Positions 43,320 through 52,507 of a DNA stretch of 54,466 nt are shown here, piece by piece (positions within the stretch are counted from its first letter, which is position 1; the number at the start of each line of letters is the position of its first letter). The stretch is from positions 1-54,466 of the forward strand of contig CALUPG010000014.1 of the NCBI GenBank assembly GCA_944322565.1. Direction: 5' to 3'. This stretch comes from an uncultured Bacteroidales bacterium (lineage in GTDB: Bacteria > Bacteroidota > Bacteroidia > Bacteroidales > UBA932). Made by a program: the position numbers and the translations under genes. The notes under the pieces are model-generated. The model made no database searches and was not told where the DNA came from. It saw nothing but the letters and a program-made list of their open reading frames with translations.

Positions 43320-44315
43320 ATGGAAATCAAAGCAGCTGACGTGATGAAATTGCGTCAAATGACCGGTGCCGGCATGATGGATTGCAAGAAAGCTCTTGTA
43401 GAGGCAGGCGGTGATTATGCCAGAGCTCAGGAGATAATCCGTGAGAAAGGCAAGCTCGTTGCTGCCAAGAGGGCTGACAGAGAGACTTCAGAAGGTGCTG
43501 TCATTGCTGAGGTAAACGGAGGAAAGGCTATCCTTGTCGCTCTCGGATGTGAGACTGACTTCGTTGCCAAGAATGCAGAATTTCAGGCTGTTGCCCAGGC
43601 TATTGCAGATGCAGCAATGGCATCATTCCCGGAGAATGCGGAGGCACTCAAGTCCTGCACTCTCGCTGACGGGCAGACTGTAGAGTCAGCCATTACCCAG
43701 CAGACCGGCAAGACGGGTGAGAAGCACTCTCTTGCTTACTATGCAAAGCTTGAGGCTCCGTATATTTCTTCATATATCCACAAGATCAACGGCAAGCTCG
43801 GTGCAATCGTAGCCTTCAACAAGGAGGTTCCTGCCGAGGTCGGCAAAGGTATTGCAATGCAGGTCGCTTCGATGAATCCTGTAGCAGTCAACAAAGAGGC
43901 TGTTCCGCAGGAAGTCATTGACAGGGAGCTTACAGTGGCAGTGGAGAAGACCAGAGAAGAGCTCGTGAAGAAGGCTGTGAACTCCGCCCTTGAAAAAGCC
44001 GGCATCAATCCTGCCCATGTCGACAGCGAGGACCACATCGAGTCCAACACTGCCAAGGGCTGGCTTACTCCTGAGCAGGCAGACAAGGCCAGGGAGATTA
44101 TCAAGACTGTCTCCGCCGAGAAGGCCGCCAATCTTCAGGAAGCCATGGTCAACAACATTGCAAACGGCCGTCTGAACAAATTCTTCAAGGAAAATACCCT
44201 CGAGGAGCAGGAGTATCAGATGGGCGACGGCAAGACTTCAGTGAAGGCTTTCCTCGCAAGTGTGGACAAGGACGCAAAGGTAGTTGCATTCAAGAGATTC
44301 TCACTCAACGACTAA
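43320..44315 (+). CDS. tsf: Elongation factor Ts
   Basis: The 331-residue nucleotide exchange factor for EF-Tu starts at MEIKAADVMKLRQMTGAGMMDCKKALVEA, the conserved N-terminal module, and contains ALGCETDFVAKNAEF. A TTG-initiated extension of 12 codons is rejected because the family begins at this ATG. It is somewhat longer than E. coli EF-Ts (about 280). It is the last gene of the operon and is followed by a terminator. Confidence 0.97.
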   Translation: MEIKAADVMKLRQMTGAGMMDCKKALVEAGGDYARAQEIIREKGKLVAAKRADRETSEGAVIAEVNGGKAILVALGCETDFVAKNAEFQAVAQAIADAAMASFPENAEALKSCTLADGQTVESAITQQTGKTGEKHSLAYYAKLEAPYISSYIHKINGKLGAIVAFNKEVPAEVGKGIAMQVASMNPVAVNKEAVPQEVIDRELTVAVEKTREELVKKAVNSALEKAGINPAHVDSEDHIESNTAKGWLTPEQADKAREIIKTVSAEKAANLQEAMVNNIANGRLNKFFKENTLEEQEYQMGDGKTSVKAFLASVDKDAKVVAFKRFSLND

Positions 44316-44343
44316 CAATTATCTTCATAATTTTTCTGAAAGG

Positions 44344-44384
44344 CCGGCCCGGATATCGCAAGATTCCGGTCCGGTTTTTCTTTT
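44344..44384 (+). terminator. Terminator after tsf
   Basis: CCGGCCCGGA (44344-44353) pairs with TCCGGTCCGG (44365-44374) with one mismatch, followed by TTTTTCTTTT. It would end the rplM-rpsI-rpsB-tsf transcript. Confidence 0.8.
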
Positions 44385-44417
44385 GGGGATTTCTGTCATT
44401 CTGTTTGTGAAATTTCT

Positions 44418-44425
44418 TATCTTTA
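44418..44425 (+). promoter_or_regulatory. -7 box of GH123 operon
   Basis: TATCTTTA is close to TAnnTTTG and lies 27 bases before the ATG. No -33 element is seen at the right spacing. Confidence 0.4.
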
Positions 44426-44451
44426 CAAAGATTGACTGATGCCATTGAAAT

Positions 44452-46230
44452 ATGAACAAGACATTTTTATCTGCGTTGACGGCGGTGCTGCCCATGCTCC
44501 TTGTGCCGGCGGTTTTGTATTCAACAGAGAGTAATTCCATCCGGCTGGACATGGAAGACGGTGTTGTTGCGGGCTGGGGAAGCACGGATGTGAGATATCC
44601 CGAAAAATTGTCCCGGAGTGGTGTCTCCGGGCAGCATAAATCCGATTTTTCATCGGATGATGCTTTTTCATTGGATAAGGAGATTTCCCTGAAGGCATGG
44701 AGAGGGGAGTCTGTCTCTGCCCAGATTGTCGTTGCCACAGGAGCGGGCAGCGCACTGGATTCTCTGCATGCGGAAATGTCGGATTTCCCGTGCGGCGTCA
44801 GCACGGGATTTGTCGGTTATGTGATGACAGACGAACTCAACCGTGACGGCAGCGGAGGATGCGGCTACAGGCGCAATGCCGATTATGACTCCTCATATGT
44901 CGCTGACCCTGTCGATTATCTGACAAAGGTAAAGGCGGTGGCGGAGAATACTGTCCAGCCCCTGTGGCTTACTGTGGATGTTCCGAGGGATATCCCGGAG
45001 GGGAAATATGACGGCCAGGTAAGGATATGCGACGGCAGCAGGGTGCTCTCATCACTCAGTCTCACACTGGAGGTCAGCGGCAGGACTCTTCCCGAGGAGA
45101 ATGATTTTCATCTGGACCTGTGGCAGAACCCGTATGCAGTGGCAAGGTATTATGGCGTGGAGCCTTTCAGCGAGGAGCATTTTGACCTGATGCGCCCGAT
45201 AATGCAGCTGTATGCGGATGCCGGCGGCAAGGTAATTACGGCATCGATAACCCACAGACCCTGGAACGGCCAGACATACGACCCGTTCGAGAGCATGGTG
45301 ACATGGATGCGGAAAGCGGACGGGACATGGCTGTTCGACTATACCGTGTTTGACATGTGGGTTGAGTTCATGATGTCGCTCGGGGTGGACCGCCAGATCA
45401 ACTGCTATTCCATGATACCATGGAGACTCTCTTTCCAGTACTTTGACCAGGCAAGCAATTCTCTGAAGTTCCTGGACACTGTCCCGGGAGAGGCTGAATA
45501 TGAGGAATTCTGGACGCGGATGCTCAAGTCGTTTGCAGCGCATCTCAGGGAGAAGGGGTGGTTTGATATCACGATGATTGCCATGGATGAGCGGCCGATG
45601 GACAGGATGCTCGCCGCAGTGGAAGTAATCAAGAACGCGGACCCGGACTTCAGGATAGCCTTTGAGGGCAATTGCCACGAGGAACTGCTGGATGTGCTGG
45701 ACTATTATTGCATACCGATATGGGACAATTATCCGGAGGGTGCGGTCGAGAAGCGCCGGGAGGAGGGAAAAATCACCACATGGTACACCTGCTGCACGGA
45801 ATCATGGCCCAATACATTCACATTCAGTTATCCTGCTGAAGCGGAGTGGATAGGGTGGTATGTGGCCGCAAACGGTCTGGACGGCTATCTGCGCTGGGCG
45901 TTCAACAGCTGGCCTGAAGATCCGATGCGCGACAGCCGTTTCACTGCCTGGGCTGCCGGCGACACCTATCTTGTATATCCTGGCGGCCTTTCATCGATAA
46001 GATTCGAAAGACTCAAGGCCGGCATTACCGCATACAGGAAAATCATGGCTTTGCGTGAAGAATTTACCCGGACAGGGAACCGGTCAGGCCTGGCAAGACT
46101 CGAAAAGGCACTTGCCCTGTTCAGACTGCCTGATGCTGATGCCGTGAGACAACATGTGCTTGACAAGGACATGCCGGATTTCGCCGCGGATGCTGTCAAT
46201 GCCGCCAAGAAGATGCTTGAAAGATATTGA
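44452..46230 (+). CDS. GH123-family (DUF4091) beta-N-acetylgalactosaminidase
   Basis: The 592-residue secreted enzyme (N-terminal hydrophobic signal, about residues 1-23) has an N-terminal beta-sandwich (about 40-220) and a catalytic barrel (about 225-550) of the GH123/DUF4091 type. The substrate-assisted catalytic pair is Asp379-Glu380 in MIAMDERPMD. The late segment GYLRWAFNSWPEDPMRDSRF...GDTYLVYPG is typical of the family. Characterised GH123 enzymes release terminal beta-GalNAc from glycosphingolipids and related glycans. It heads a cluster with a phosphodiesterase and a small lipoprotein. Confidence 0.88.
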   Translation: MNKTFLSALTAVLPMLLVPAVLYSTESNSIRLDMEDGVVAGWGSTDVRYPEKLSRSGVSGQHKSDFSSDDAFSLDKEISLKAWRGESVSAQIVVATGAGSALDSLHAEMSDFPCGVSTGFVGYVMTDELNRDGSGGCGYRRNADYDSSYVADPVDYLTKVKAVAENTVQPLWLTVDVPRDIPEGKYDGQVRICDGSRVLSSLSLTLEVSGRTLPEENDFHLDLWQNPYAVARYYGVEPFSEEHFDLMRPIMQLYADAGGKVITASITHRPWNGQTYDPFESMVTWMRKADGTWLFDYTVFDMWVEFMMSLGVDRQINCYSMIPWRLSFQYFDQASNSLKFLDTVPGEAEYEEFWTRMLKSFAAHLREKGWFDITMIAMDERPMDRMLAAVEVIKNADPDFRIAFEGNCHEELLDVLDYYCIPIWDNYPEGAVEKRREEGKITTWYTCCTESWPNTFTFSYPAEAEWIGWYVAANGLDGYLRWAFNSWPEDPMRDSRFTAWAAGDTYLVYPGGLSSIRFERLKAGITAYRKIMALREEFTRTGNRSGLARLEKALALFRLPDADAVRQHVLDKDMPDFAADAVNAAKKMLERY

Positions 46231-46274
46231 GTTGACAGAAGCGTATACAAATCATAGAACAACAGAAAAATATC

Positions 46275-47237
46275 ATGGTTATGAAAAATGGTTTTTCACT
46301 CACGGCAGCTGCTTCTTTTCTTGCTATAGCTGCCGTACTGTCGGCCTCAGCCGTTTCCTGCCAGTCTTCCGGCAATCAGAATGATGCCGCTGAGCCATTG
46401 GCTGAACATGTGATTTTCATCGGACTCGACGGATGGGGCGCCTACAGTCTGCCTCAGGCGGACATGCCCAATGTCAAGTCCCTGATGGACAAAGGTGCCT
46501 ATACTCTTGAGAAGAGGACGGTTCTTCCGTCTTCGAGTGCCCCGAACTGGGCGTCAATGTTCATGGGTGCGGGGCCGGAGCTTCACGGCTATACCACATG
46601 GGGCGCCAGGACACCCGAGCTTCCCTCAAGGGTGATTCTGAAGAACAATATTTTCCCGACAATATTCCAGGTCTGCAGGGACAATTATCCGGATGCCGAG
46701 ACAGGCGTCCTCTATGACTGGGACGGAATTAAATATCTGGTCGACACCCTGTCGCTCAGTCATCATGCCCAGTCCCCGGACTATCAGAAATATCCTGAAG
46801 GACTCTGCGAGATGGCGGAGAAGTACATTAAGGAGAAAAAACCGATGCTCCTTGCCGTGTGCTTTGACGAACCGGACCATGTAGGCCATACAAAAGGCCA
46901 CGATACCCCTGAATACTATGCGAAGCTGAAGGAACTTGACGGATATGTCGGCCGAATCATAGCCGCTGCTGAAGAAGCCGGAATCGCAGACAATACCATA
47001 TTCATCGTCACTTCGGACCATGGCGGTATCGGATTCGGCCACGGAGGCATCACGATGGAGGAGATGGAGACCCCGTTCATCATCGCCGGCCCGAATGTCC
47101 GCGACATGGGAGAATTCTCCGAGAGCATGATGCAGTATGATGTTGCCGCGACCATGGCATATATCCTCGGCATCGGTGACCTTCCTCAAGTCTGGATCGG
47201 AAGACCGATGACGCAGTTGTTTATTCAAGGCATGTAA
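46275..47237 (+). CDS. Alkaline phosphatase-fold phosphodiesterase lipoprotein
   Basis: This 320-residue lipoprotein (ASAVSC) belongs to the type I phosphodiesterase/nucleotide pyrophosphatase family. Metal ligands are in VIFIGLDGWG, FDEPDHVGHTKGHD, TSDHGGIGFGH and GGIT. The nucleophile region is LPSSSAPNWASMFMG, with Ser where many relatives have Thr. It would hydrolyse phosphodiesters or phosphonate-like esters in the periplasm or at the surface. Its place 44 bases after GH123 suggests a role with phosphorylated or phospho-linked host glycans or glycolipids, which is inference. ATG codons at 46275 and 46281 are both possible starts. Confidence 0.85.
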   Translation: MVMKNGFSLTAAASFLAIAAVLSASAVSCQSSGNQNDAAEPLAEHVIFIGLDGWGAYSLPQADMPNVKSLMDKGAYTLEKRTVLPSSSAPNWASMFMGAGPELHGYTTWGARTPELPSRVILKNNIFPTIFQVCRDNYPDAETGVLYDWDGIKYLVDTLSLSHHAQSPDYQKYPEGLCEMAEKYIKEKKPMLLAVCFDEPDHVGHTKGHDTPEYYAKLKELDGYVGRIIAAAEEAGIADNTIFIVTSDHGGIGFGHGGITMEEMETPFIIAGPNVRDMGEFSESMMQYDVAATMAYILGIGDLPQVWIGRPMTQLFIQGM

Positions 47238-47254
47238 ATTCATTTTCAAGTATC

Positions 47255-47626
47255 ATGGATATGAAGCGTTTTTGTTTTTTTGTTGCCGCGATGTTTCTTC
47301 TTGCGGCTGTATCATGCAGGAAAGACGGGGCTTCCAATCAGTTTGCTGATACTGTGTGGATGAAGCAGACTGTTCTTGACGGTGTCTCGGGATTCGAGGC
47401 ATACCGCTTTCATGAGGACATGACATACATGCATTGGTTTGAGGATGAGGCCGGCCATGTGCTGCAGTGGTACGATTCCGGCTATTATGAAGACCGCCCG
47501 GACTACAGCGTGATAGCCCTAGACTACAGGACTACACAAAATGTATGTGCTTATTCCGGGAATCCTCCTGTTGTCTTTCTGTATAACCGGAATCCGGACC
47601 AGAAATTCTATCGGCAGAATCCATAA
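47255..47626 (+). CDS. Small lipoprotein of unknown function
   Basis: A 123-residue lipoprotein (LAAVSC, then RKDG). The rest looks like a small beta-barrel of the lipocalin-like or DUF-type Bacteroidota family (FADTVWMKQ...FEAYRFHEDMTYMHWFED), where a W-strand is followed by repeated aromatic strands. No function is recognised. It follows the phosphodiesterase by 17 bases. An ATG two codons later (47261) is an alternative start. Confidence 0.7.
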   Translation: MDMKRFCFFVAAMFLLAAVSCRKDGASNQFADTVWMKQTVLDGVSGFEAYRFHEDMTYMHWFEDEAGHVLQWYDSGYYEDRPDYSVIALDYRTTQNVCAYSGNPPVVFLYNRNPDQKFYRQNP

Positions 47627-47659
47627 TCAGGGAGAATATCCCTGAAGGATAGAATGACC

Positions 47660-47809
47660 ATCGCGGCCGGTGGATACCTTTTTACCTCTCCAACAGCCGT
47701 GAAATTGCCATAAATCGTGGCCGTTGGTATTTTCAAATTACCAACGGCCACACTTTGTCAGGAAAAACGCGGCCGGTGGACAATAAATGTTACCTCCACC
47801 GGCCGCGAT
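47660..47809. repeat. Dispersed intergenic hairpin element, copy B
   Basis: The element lies between two convergent genes. Its ends are perfect 15-base inverted repeats, ATCGCGGCCGGTGGA (47660-47674) and TCCACCGGCCGCGAT (47795-47809), and a third copy of the core at 47768-47780 can form a local hairpin with the right end. A central hairpin pairs GTGGCCGTTGGTA (47717-47729) with TACCAACGGCCAC (47739-47751). It is homologous over its length to copy A at 22262-22411. It probably acts as a terminator for both genes here. Confidence 0.8.
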
Positions 47810-47845
47810 TGTGTTTTCAGGCAGACGCAGTTCTCCTGACGCTCT

Positions 47846-50179
47846 TTATCGTACTACAATTTCATCGACGAAGAGGAAGCCCGGAGAGCCTGCGCGGCCA
47901 TGCCATGACGGCATTTCGCTGACTGTCTCTGCAGAGACTTTCAGATATCTTGCAGAAGTCTCAGGGAAAGTCACGGTGTATTCCCGCAGCCCGTCAGGCT
48001 TTGCCCGAGTCTCCATAGGAATCTCCAGTCTTCCTGCCTCAGTGAATGTCTCCCCGTCTTCAGAGGTACTGACAACCACTTTGAGAGGTGGGAAGATGTC
48101 TTCGTCCTTGATGACCATGGTGCCGAGGGTCACGCTGCCGTATGCCTGCTCTCCGCCCATGTCGATTTTCACTTCAAGCGGGTCTCCGAACCATCCGGCC
48201 CATTGTCCTGAACTATACTGGAAGACTCCGCGGATGCCGTCCACGAACGAGTCAGGGGCGCCGTATCTGTATTTTTTCCGTGGCTGGGTGAGAAGTTCCA
48301 CCTCACGTCCTATGGCCTTGTTGTCAATGAATTCCTGTGTGTATACGGTGGTCTTCATATTGTCTCTCTCCACCTTCGCCTTGACGGTGCAGGCCTTCCT
48401 GACTTCAACAGGGGCAGTATAGATAGGCGAGTCCGCTCCCGGCTCTGTCCCGTCTGTTGTGTATCTGATTGGTGCGTCTCCCTGTGTGCTCAGCACCACT
48501 TCGGAGCAATGCTTTTCCTTGTTCAGGCGGACTTCGCTGATGACCTGAAAGGCTGTCGTGGCATAATTGTATCCAAGAAGGTCATAGACTGCGACTTCGT
48601 GGGTGAGATTGTCGAGGAATCTTTCCCAGTCCTTTGTCTCCGGCATGCACCACTGGACTTCGGCAAGGGCTGCCTGACGCGGATAGAGCATGTATTCAAG
48701 GTGACCGTTGTCCTTGATGTATTCTGTCCAGAGGTTGGCCTGGATGCCCAGGATGTGCTTTCTTGCAGCATCGTCCATGTCTTCGGTATAAGGCTCGTAT
48801 GAATATACTTTCTCAATAGGAATGTAGCCTCCGATTCCGAACGGCTCAGTGGTCGGGTCAGGAGCCTGATAATAGTCGAAATAGAAATGGGAGTTAGGAG
48901 TCATGATGACATCGTGGCCCATCTTGGATGCCTTGATTCCGCCTTCACTTCCTCTCCAGGACATGATTGTGGCGTCAGGTCCCGGCGTGCCTTCAAGAAT
49001 CTCGTCCCAGCCTATGATTTTCTTTCCTTTCCCGGCAAGGAATTTTTCCATTCTTTCCATCACATAGCTCTGGAGATAATGCTCGGCGTTGAACTCATCG
49101 GTGTCCTTGAGGCCGAGTTCCTTTATCTTTGCCTGACAGACAGGACATTTCTCCCAGCGTACTTTCGGACATTCGTCTCCGCCAATATGAATGTATTCAG
49201 ACGGGAACAGTTCGGCGATTTCGGCCAGCACATTCTCAAGGAATACCATTGTCTCCTCCTTGCCTGCGCAGAGCACGTCGTCCGCCACTCCCCATCTTCC
49301 CCAGACTTTGTAAGGGCCTCCGGTGCAGCCGAGCTGCGGATATGCAGTGAGGGCGGCAAGCATGTGGCCCGGAAGGTCGATTTCAGGGATGACGGTTATG
49401 CCTTTCTCTGCGGCATATTCTATCACGGACTTTATCTCGTCCTTGGTGTAGTATCCGCCGTAAGGGATATTGTCATATCTGTCCCAGTCCTTTCCGATGA
49501 CAGTGCCTTCGCGTACAGAACCCTTTTCGGTCAATTCCGGATACCGCTCAATCTCCACTCTCCATCCCTGGTCGTCGGTGAGATGCCAGTGGAGCACATT
49601 CATCTTGTGTATTGCCATCATGTCAAGGACTTTCTTGACTTCCGCAACATCGAAGAAATGTCTTGCTACATCGAGATGCTGACCCCTGTATGCAAATCTC
49701 GGCGCGTCCTTTATGGTGACGCAAGGAAGAGTCCAGTCCTTGTCCGGAGCCGGGGTCCCGGCATAGATTTCAGGCGGAAGCATCTGCCTTATCGTCTCAA
49801 TGGCATAGAGGAATCCGTTGTATGAACCGGCCTTGACAGTCACTTTGTTTTTTCTGACTTTCAGCTCATAGGCTTCGTCGGCAATGGTCGAGTCCGCAAG
49901 GAATACGAAGCCGCTGCCGTTGTCTCCTTCCATGACATTGCATTCTGTCCCGCTTGCTGCGGCAAGAGCGGAGGCAAATTCAGAAATAGCCTTTCGTTCC
50001 AGGGTCGATGTCCCTTCGCTGCAATGGAAATCAGCTCCGGCTGCATCAAAGCTGCCGGAATGCATTGTCACGGAATTCGGATAAGGAATGATTGTAAGCG
50101 GCTCTTTGTTGCCGGATGAGCATGACATGGTAGCCGTCATGACTGCGGCAGCCGCAAGAATGGAGAAGATGCTCTTCAT
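47846..50179 (-). CDS. GH20 beta-N-acetylhexosaminidase lipoprotein
   Basis: The 777-residue lipoprotein (ATMSC) releases terminal beta-linked GlcNAc/GalNAc. After a GH20b domain (about 25-150) comes the GH20 barrel with YRGQHLDVARHFF, HWHLTDDQGWRVE and HIGGDE (Asp335-Glu336, the catalytic pair). A chitobiase C-terminal-type module (RYTTDGTEP) and an F5/8 type C-like domain (about 630-777) follow. The frame begins at a TTG; the ATG three codons later is taken as start because it opens the signal peptide MKSIFSILAAAAV. It has its own promoter and is a paralogue of the GH20 half of the fusion protein at 22657. Confidence 0.94.
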   Translation of the reverse strand: MKSIFSILAAAAVMTATMSCSSGNKEPLTIIPYPNSVTMHSGSFDAAGADFHCSEGTSTLERKAISEFASALAAASGTECNVMEGDNGSGFVFLADSTIADEAYELKVRKNKVTVKAGSYNGFLYAIETIRQMLPPEIYAGTPAPDKDWTLPCVTIKDAPRFAYRGQHLDVARHFFDVAEVKKVLDMMAIHKMNVLHWHLTDDQGWRVEIERYPELTEKGSVREGTVIGKDWDRYDNIPYGGYYTKDEIKSVIEYAAEKGITVIPEIDLPGHMLAALTAYPQLGCTGGPYKVWGRWGVADDVLCAGKEETMVFLENVLAEIAELFPSEYIHIGGDECPKVRWEKCPVCQAKIKELGLKDTDEFNAEHYLQSYVMERMEKFLAGKGKKIIGWDEILEGTPGPDATIMSWRGSEGGIKASKMGHDVIMTPNSHFYFDYYQAPDPTTEPFGIGGYIPIEKVYSYEPYTEDMDDAARKHILGIQANLWTEYIKDNGHLEYMLYPRQAALAEVQWCMPETKDWERFLDNLTHEVAVYDLLGYNYATTAFQVISEVRLNKEKHCSEVVLSTQGDAPIRYTTDGTEPGADSPIYTAPVEVRKACTVKAKVERDNMKTTVYTQEFIDNKAIGREVELLTQPRKKYRYGAPDSFVDGIRGVFQYSSGQWAGWFGDPLEVKIDMGGEQAYGSVTLGTMVIKDEDIFPPLKVVVSTSEDGETFTEAGRLEIPMETRAKPDGLREYTVTFPETSARYLKVSAETVSEMPSWHGRAGSPGFLFVDEIVVR

Positions 50180-50234
50180 GATGTACAAGATGTGTTACGG
50201 TTATCTGATATTATGGGTTATCCACCACGGTTTG

Positions 50235-50265
50235 TAAAGATAGGGACAATATCCCGGATTTCAAA
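50235..50265 (-). promoter_or_regulatory. Promoter of GH20 gene
   Basis: On the minus strand TTTG (50262-50265), a 19-base spacer and TATCTTTA (50235-50242) form a near-consensus promoter. Its -33 element overlaps the last codons of the upstream transporter gene. Confidence 0.65.
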
Positions 50266-51928
50266 AGACAAGAAGGATGAGCTGGGCCGTTATGACTCTG
50301 ACGAAAATTGAAAGAGGGTAGACCGTGGCATATGAGACAGACGGCTCGTCTCCCGATACGGTGGTATTGGCGTAGTTCAGCGCCATCGGATTGGCCATGC
50401 TGCCGCACAGCATGCCGACATTGTGCGCATAGTCCACCTTGAAGAATCGGGATGAAATCCATCCCATTATGACGACAGGGACGATTGCCAGGAACAGGCC
50501 TGTGCCGATCCATACGAGACCCTCGGTTCTGAATACCGTTTCAAAGAAATGTTCCCCGGAGTCAAGCCCAAGGCCGGCGAGATAAGTGACAAGCCCGAAT
50601 TCACGCATCATCAGATTGGCACTTTCAGTGGTATATGTGGTCAGATGTATTCTCGGCCCGAAAGCTCCCATGAGGATGCCCACAATGATAGGACCTCCGG
50701 CAATGCCGAGCTTCACAGGCGTGCTCATGCCCGGAATAGAGAAAGGGATTGCGCCTATGAATACGCCCACGGCCAGTCCTATGAAAATTGCCAGCAGGTT
50801 CGGTCTGTTGAGTCTCTTTGCTTCGTCTCCGAGTATTTTTCCCACAGTGTCGACGGAATTAGCTTCTCCTACAATCGTGAGCTTGTCCCCTACCTGCAGC
50901 CTCAGGTCCGGAGAGGCGATGAGGTCAATGCCGGCACGGTTGACACGGGTGATGTTGATTCCATATAGGTTCCTCAGCCTCAGCGAGCCGAGCTTGACAC
51001 CGTTTATTTTGTTCCTCGTGACAAATATGCGCCGCGAAATCAGCTGGCTGTCTATGGCATTCCAGTCAATGTCCTCCTTGTTCCAGTCCTCGTTTTCCTG
51101 TTCTCCGAACAGGGCCGTGGCATTCTCGACATCGGCCTGGGCAGATACAACAAGCAGCTGGTCTCCTTTCTGCAGCATGGTCTCGGATGTCGGAATGCAG
51201 ACTTTCCCGTCCCGCCATAAGCGGGAGATGACGAAATGCCTGTCAGTCATGTGCATGGCTTCCTTGATGCTTTTCCCGAAGACGGCAGGATTGCTGACAA
51301 GGAATTCCGCCACATAAGTCTTCGTGGCATTCTGTTCTGCGGTACTGTTGTTCCCCTTGACCCCCGATAGAGCCTTTAGAATGATTACGGCAAGGATTAC
51401 ACCGACGACCCCCATCGGATAGGTGACGGCGCAGGCAAGAGCCATGTCCGTGACTCCTTTTGCATTGTCCGGCTCCACCTGCATGAGTGCCTGCTGCGCG
51501 GCCCCGAGCATCGGGGTGTTGGTGACGGCCCCGCTGAGAAGCCCCATCATGTCAGACAGCCGTATCGGCGTGAGCCATGCCATCAGCAATGCCATGAAGG
51601 TGCCCAGGAAGACCACTCCCAGAGAAAGCATGTTGAGGGTCAGTCCTCCTTTCTTGAAAGAAGAAAAGAACCCTGGCCCGACCTGGAGCCCGAGGGTATA
51701 GATGAAGATGATCAGTCCGAAATTCTGTGCGAATGCCAGCATGTCACTGTTTACCCTGACTCCGAAGTGGCTGGCGACGATTCCGGCAAAGAATACGAAC
51801 GTAACGCCCAGAGAAATGCCGAATATCCTGATTTTGCCCAGATATACGCCTGCTGCCGAGACGACGGCAAGCACAATCACAGTCTGGATGACTGACGGCT
51901 GACACAATATTTCCTGTAACCAATTCAT
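50261..51928 (-). CDS. AspT/YidE-type transporter with RCK_C domains
   Basis: The 555-residue protein has two blocks of transmembrane helices (about 15-180 and 385-555) flanking two TrkA-C/RCK_C domains (about 200-370, for example KINGVKLGSLRLRNLYGINITRVNRAG). This is the architecture of the aspartate:alanine exchanger family (AspT, YidE, YbjL, succinate exporter SucE). Conserved segments include FAQNFGLIIFIYTLGLQVGPGFF and GPRIHLTTYTTESANLMMREFGL. The substrate is probably an organic or amino acid anion. It begins 30 bases after the ChrA pair. Confidence 0.87.
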   Translation of the reverse strand: MNWLQEILCQPSVIQTVIVLAVVSAAGVYLGKIRIFGISLGVTFVFFAGIVASHFGVRVNSDMLAFAQNFGLIIFIYTLGLQVGPGFFSSFKKGGLTLNMLSLGVVFLGTFMALLMAWLTPIRLSDMMGLLSGAVTNTPMLGAAQQALMQVEPDNAKGVTDMALACAVTYPMGVVGVILAVIILKALSGVKGNNSTAEQNATKTYVAEFLVSNPAVFGKSIKEAMHMTDRHFVISRLWRDGKVCIPTSETMLQKGDQLLVVSAQADVENATALFGEQENEDWNKEDIDWNAIDSQLISRRIFVTRNKINGVKLGSLRLRNLYGINITRVNRAGIDLIASPDLRLQVGDKLTIVGEANSVDTVGKILGDEAKRLNRPNLLAIFIGLAVGVFIGAIPFSIPGMSTPVKLGIAGGPIIVGILMGAFGPRIHLTTYTTESANLMMREFGLVTYLAGLGLDSGEHFFETVFRTEGLVWIGTGLFLAIVPVVIMGWISSRFFKVDYAHNVGMLCGSMANPMALNYANTTVSGDEPSVSYATVYPLSIFVRVITAQLILLVF

Positions 51929-51958
51929 TTTGAGTAATCGATGTAAATTCTGAAAATG

Positions 51959-52507
51959 TCAATAGAGAATGAGGCCCGACATCCCTCCCGCAAGGATGAC
52001 AATGATTGGATTGGCTTTCCCCCACCATGAGGCTGCAAATGCAGCGGCGAAGAGTACCCAGCTTTTCCAGTCCGGGAAATTCTCTTTTGTCATAAGTACA
52101 ATGGCGGCGGCACCTATGAGGCCGACGACGGCAGGCTTTATTCCGGACATGAGCCCTTCAAAGACAGTATTGTTCTTGAATCTTGAGTACATCCTGCAGA
52201 TGCCGAGCACAATGATGAATGACGGGAGAACCACCGCAATGGTTGTGCTGAACGAGCCGAGGATGCACATCATCTCCGGAGCGCCGGACTGCTGGAGTAC
52301 TGTATAGCCTATATATGTCGCGCTGTTTATCCCCACGGGCCCAGGCGTCATCTGCGAGATAGCGACAATGTCCGTGAATGTCTTCTCGTCAATCCAGTTG
52401 TGGATGGTCACTACCTGGGCCTGAATCAGGGACAGCATTGCATATCCGCCTCCGATGGTGAAGAGTCCGATCATGAAAAATGTCGTGAACAGCTCCAGAT
52501 ATATCAT
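51959..52507 (-). CDS. Chromate-transporter-family half protein 2
   Basis: The 182-residue membrane protein is a single CHR domain, with FFMIGLFTIGGGYAMLSLIQ and ISQMTPGPVGINSATYIGY motifs. Short-chain ChrA proteins work as pairs of homologous halves with opposite topology; the partner is the overlapping upstream gene (ATGA overlap, 52504-52507). Export of chromate is known for some members only, so the physiological anion here is uncertain. Confidence 0.88.
   Translation of the reverse strand: MIYLELFTTFFMIGLFTIGGGYAMLSLIQAQVVTIHNWIDEKTFTDIVAISQMTPGPVGINSATYIGYTVLQQSGAPEMMCILGSFSTTIAVVLPSFIIVLGICRMYSRFKNNTVFEGLMSGIKPAVVGLIGAAAIVLMTKENFPDWKSWVLFAAAFAASWWGKANPIIVILAGGMSGLILY

Noticed and set aside
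48887..49825. 312-codon plus-strand frame opposite the minus-strand GH20 gene
   Set aside because: A shadow frame; the minus-strand protein has intact catalytic motifs over the same bases.
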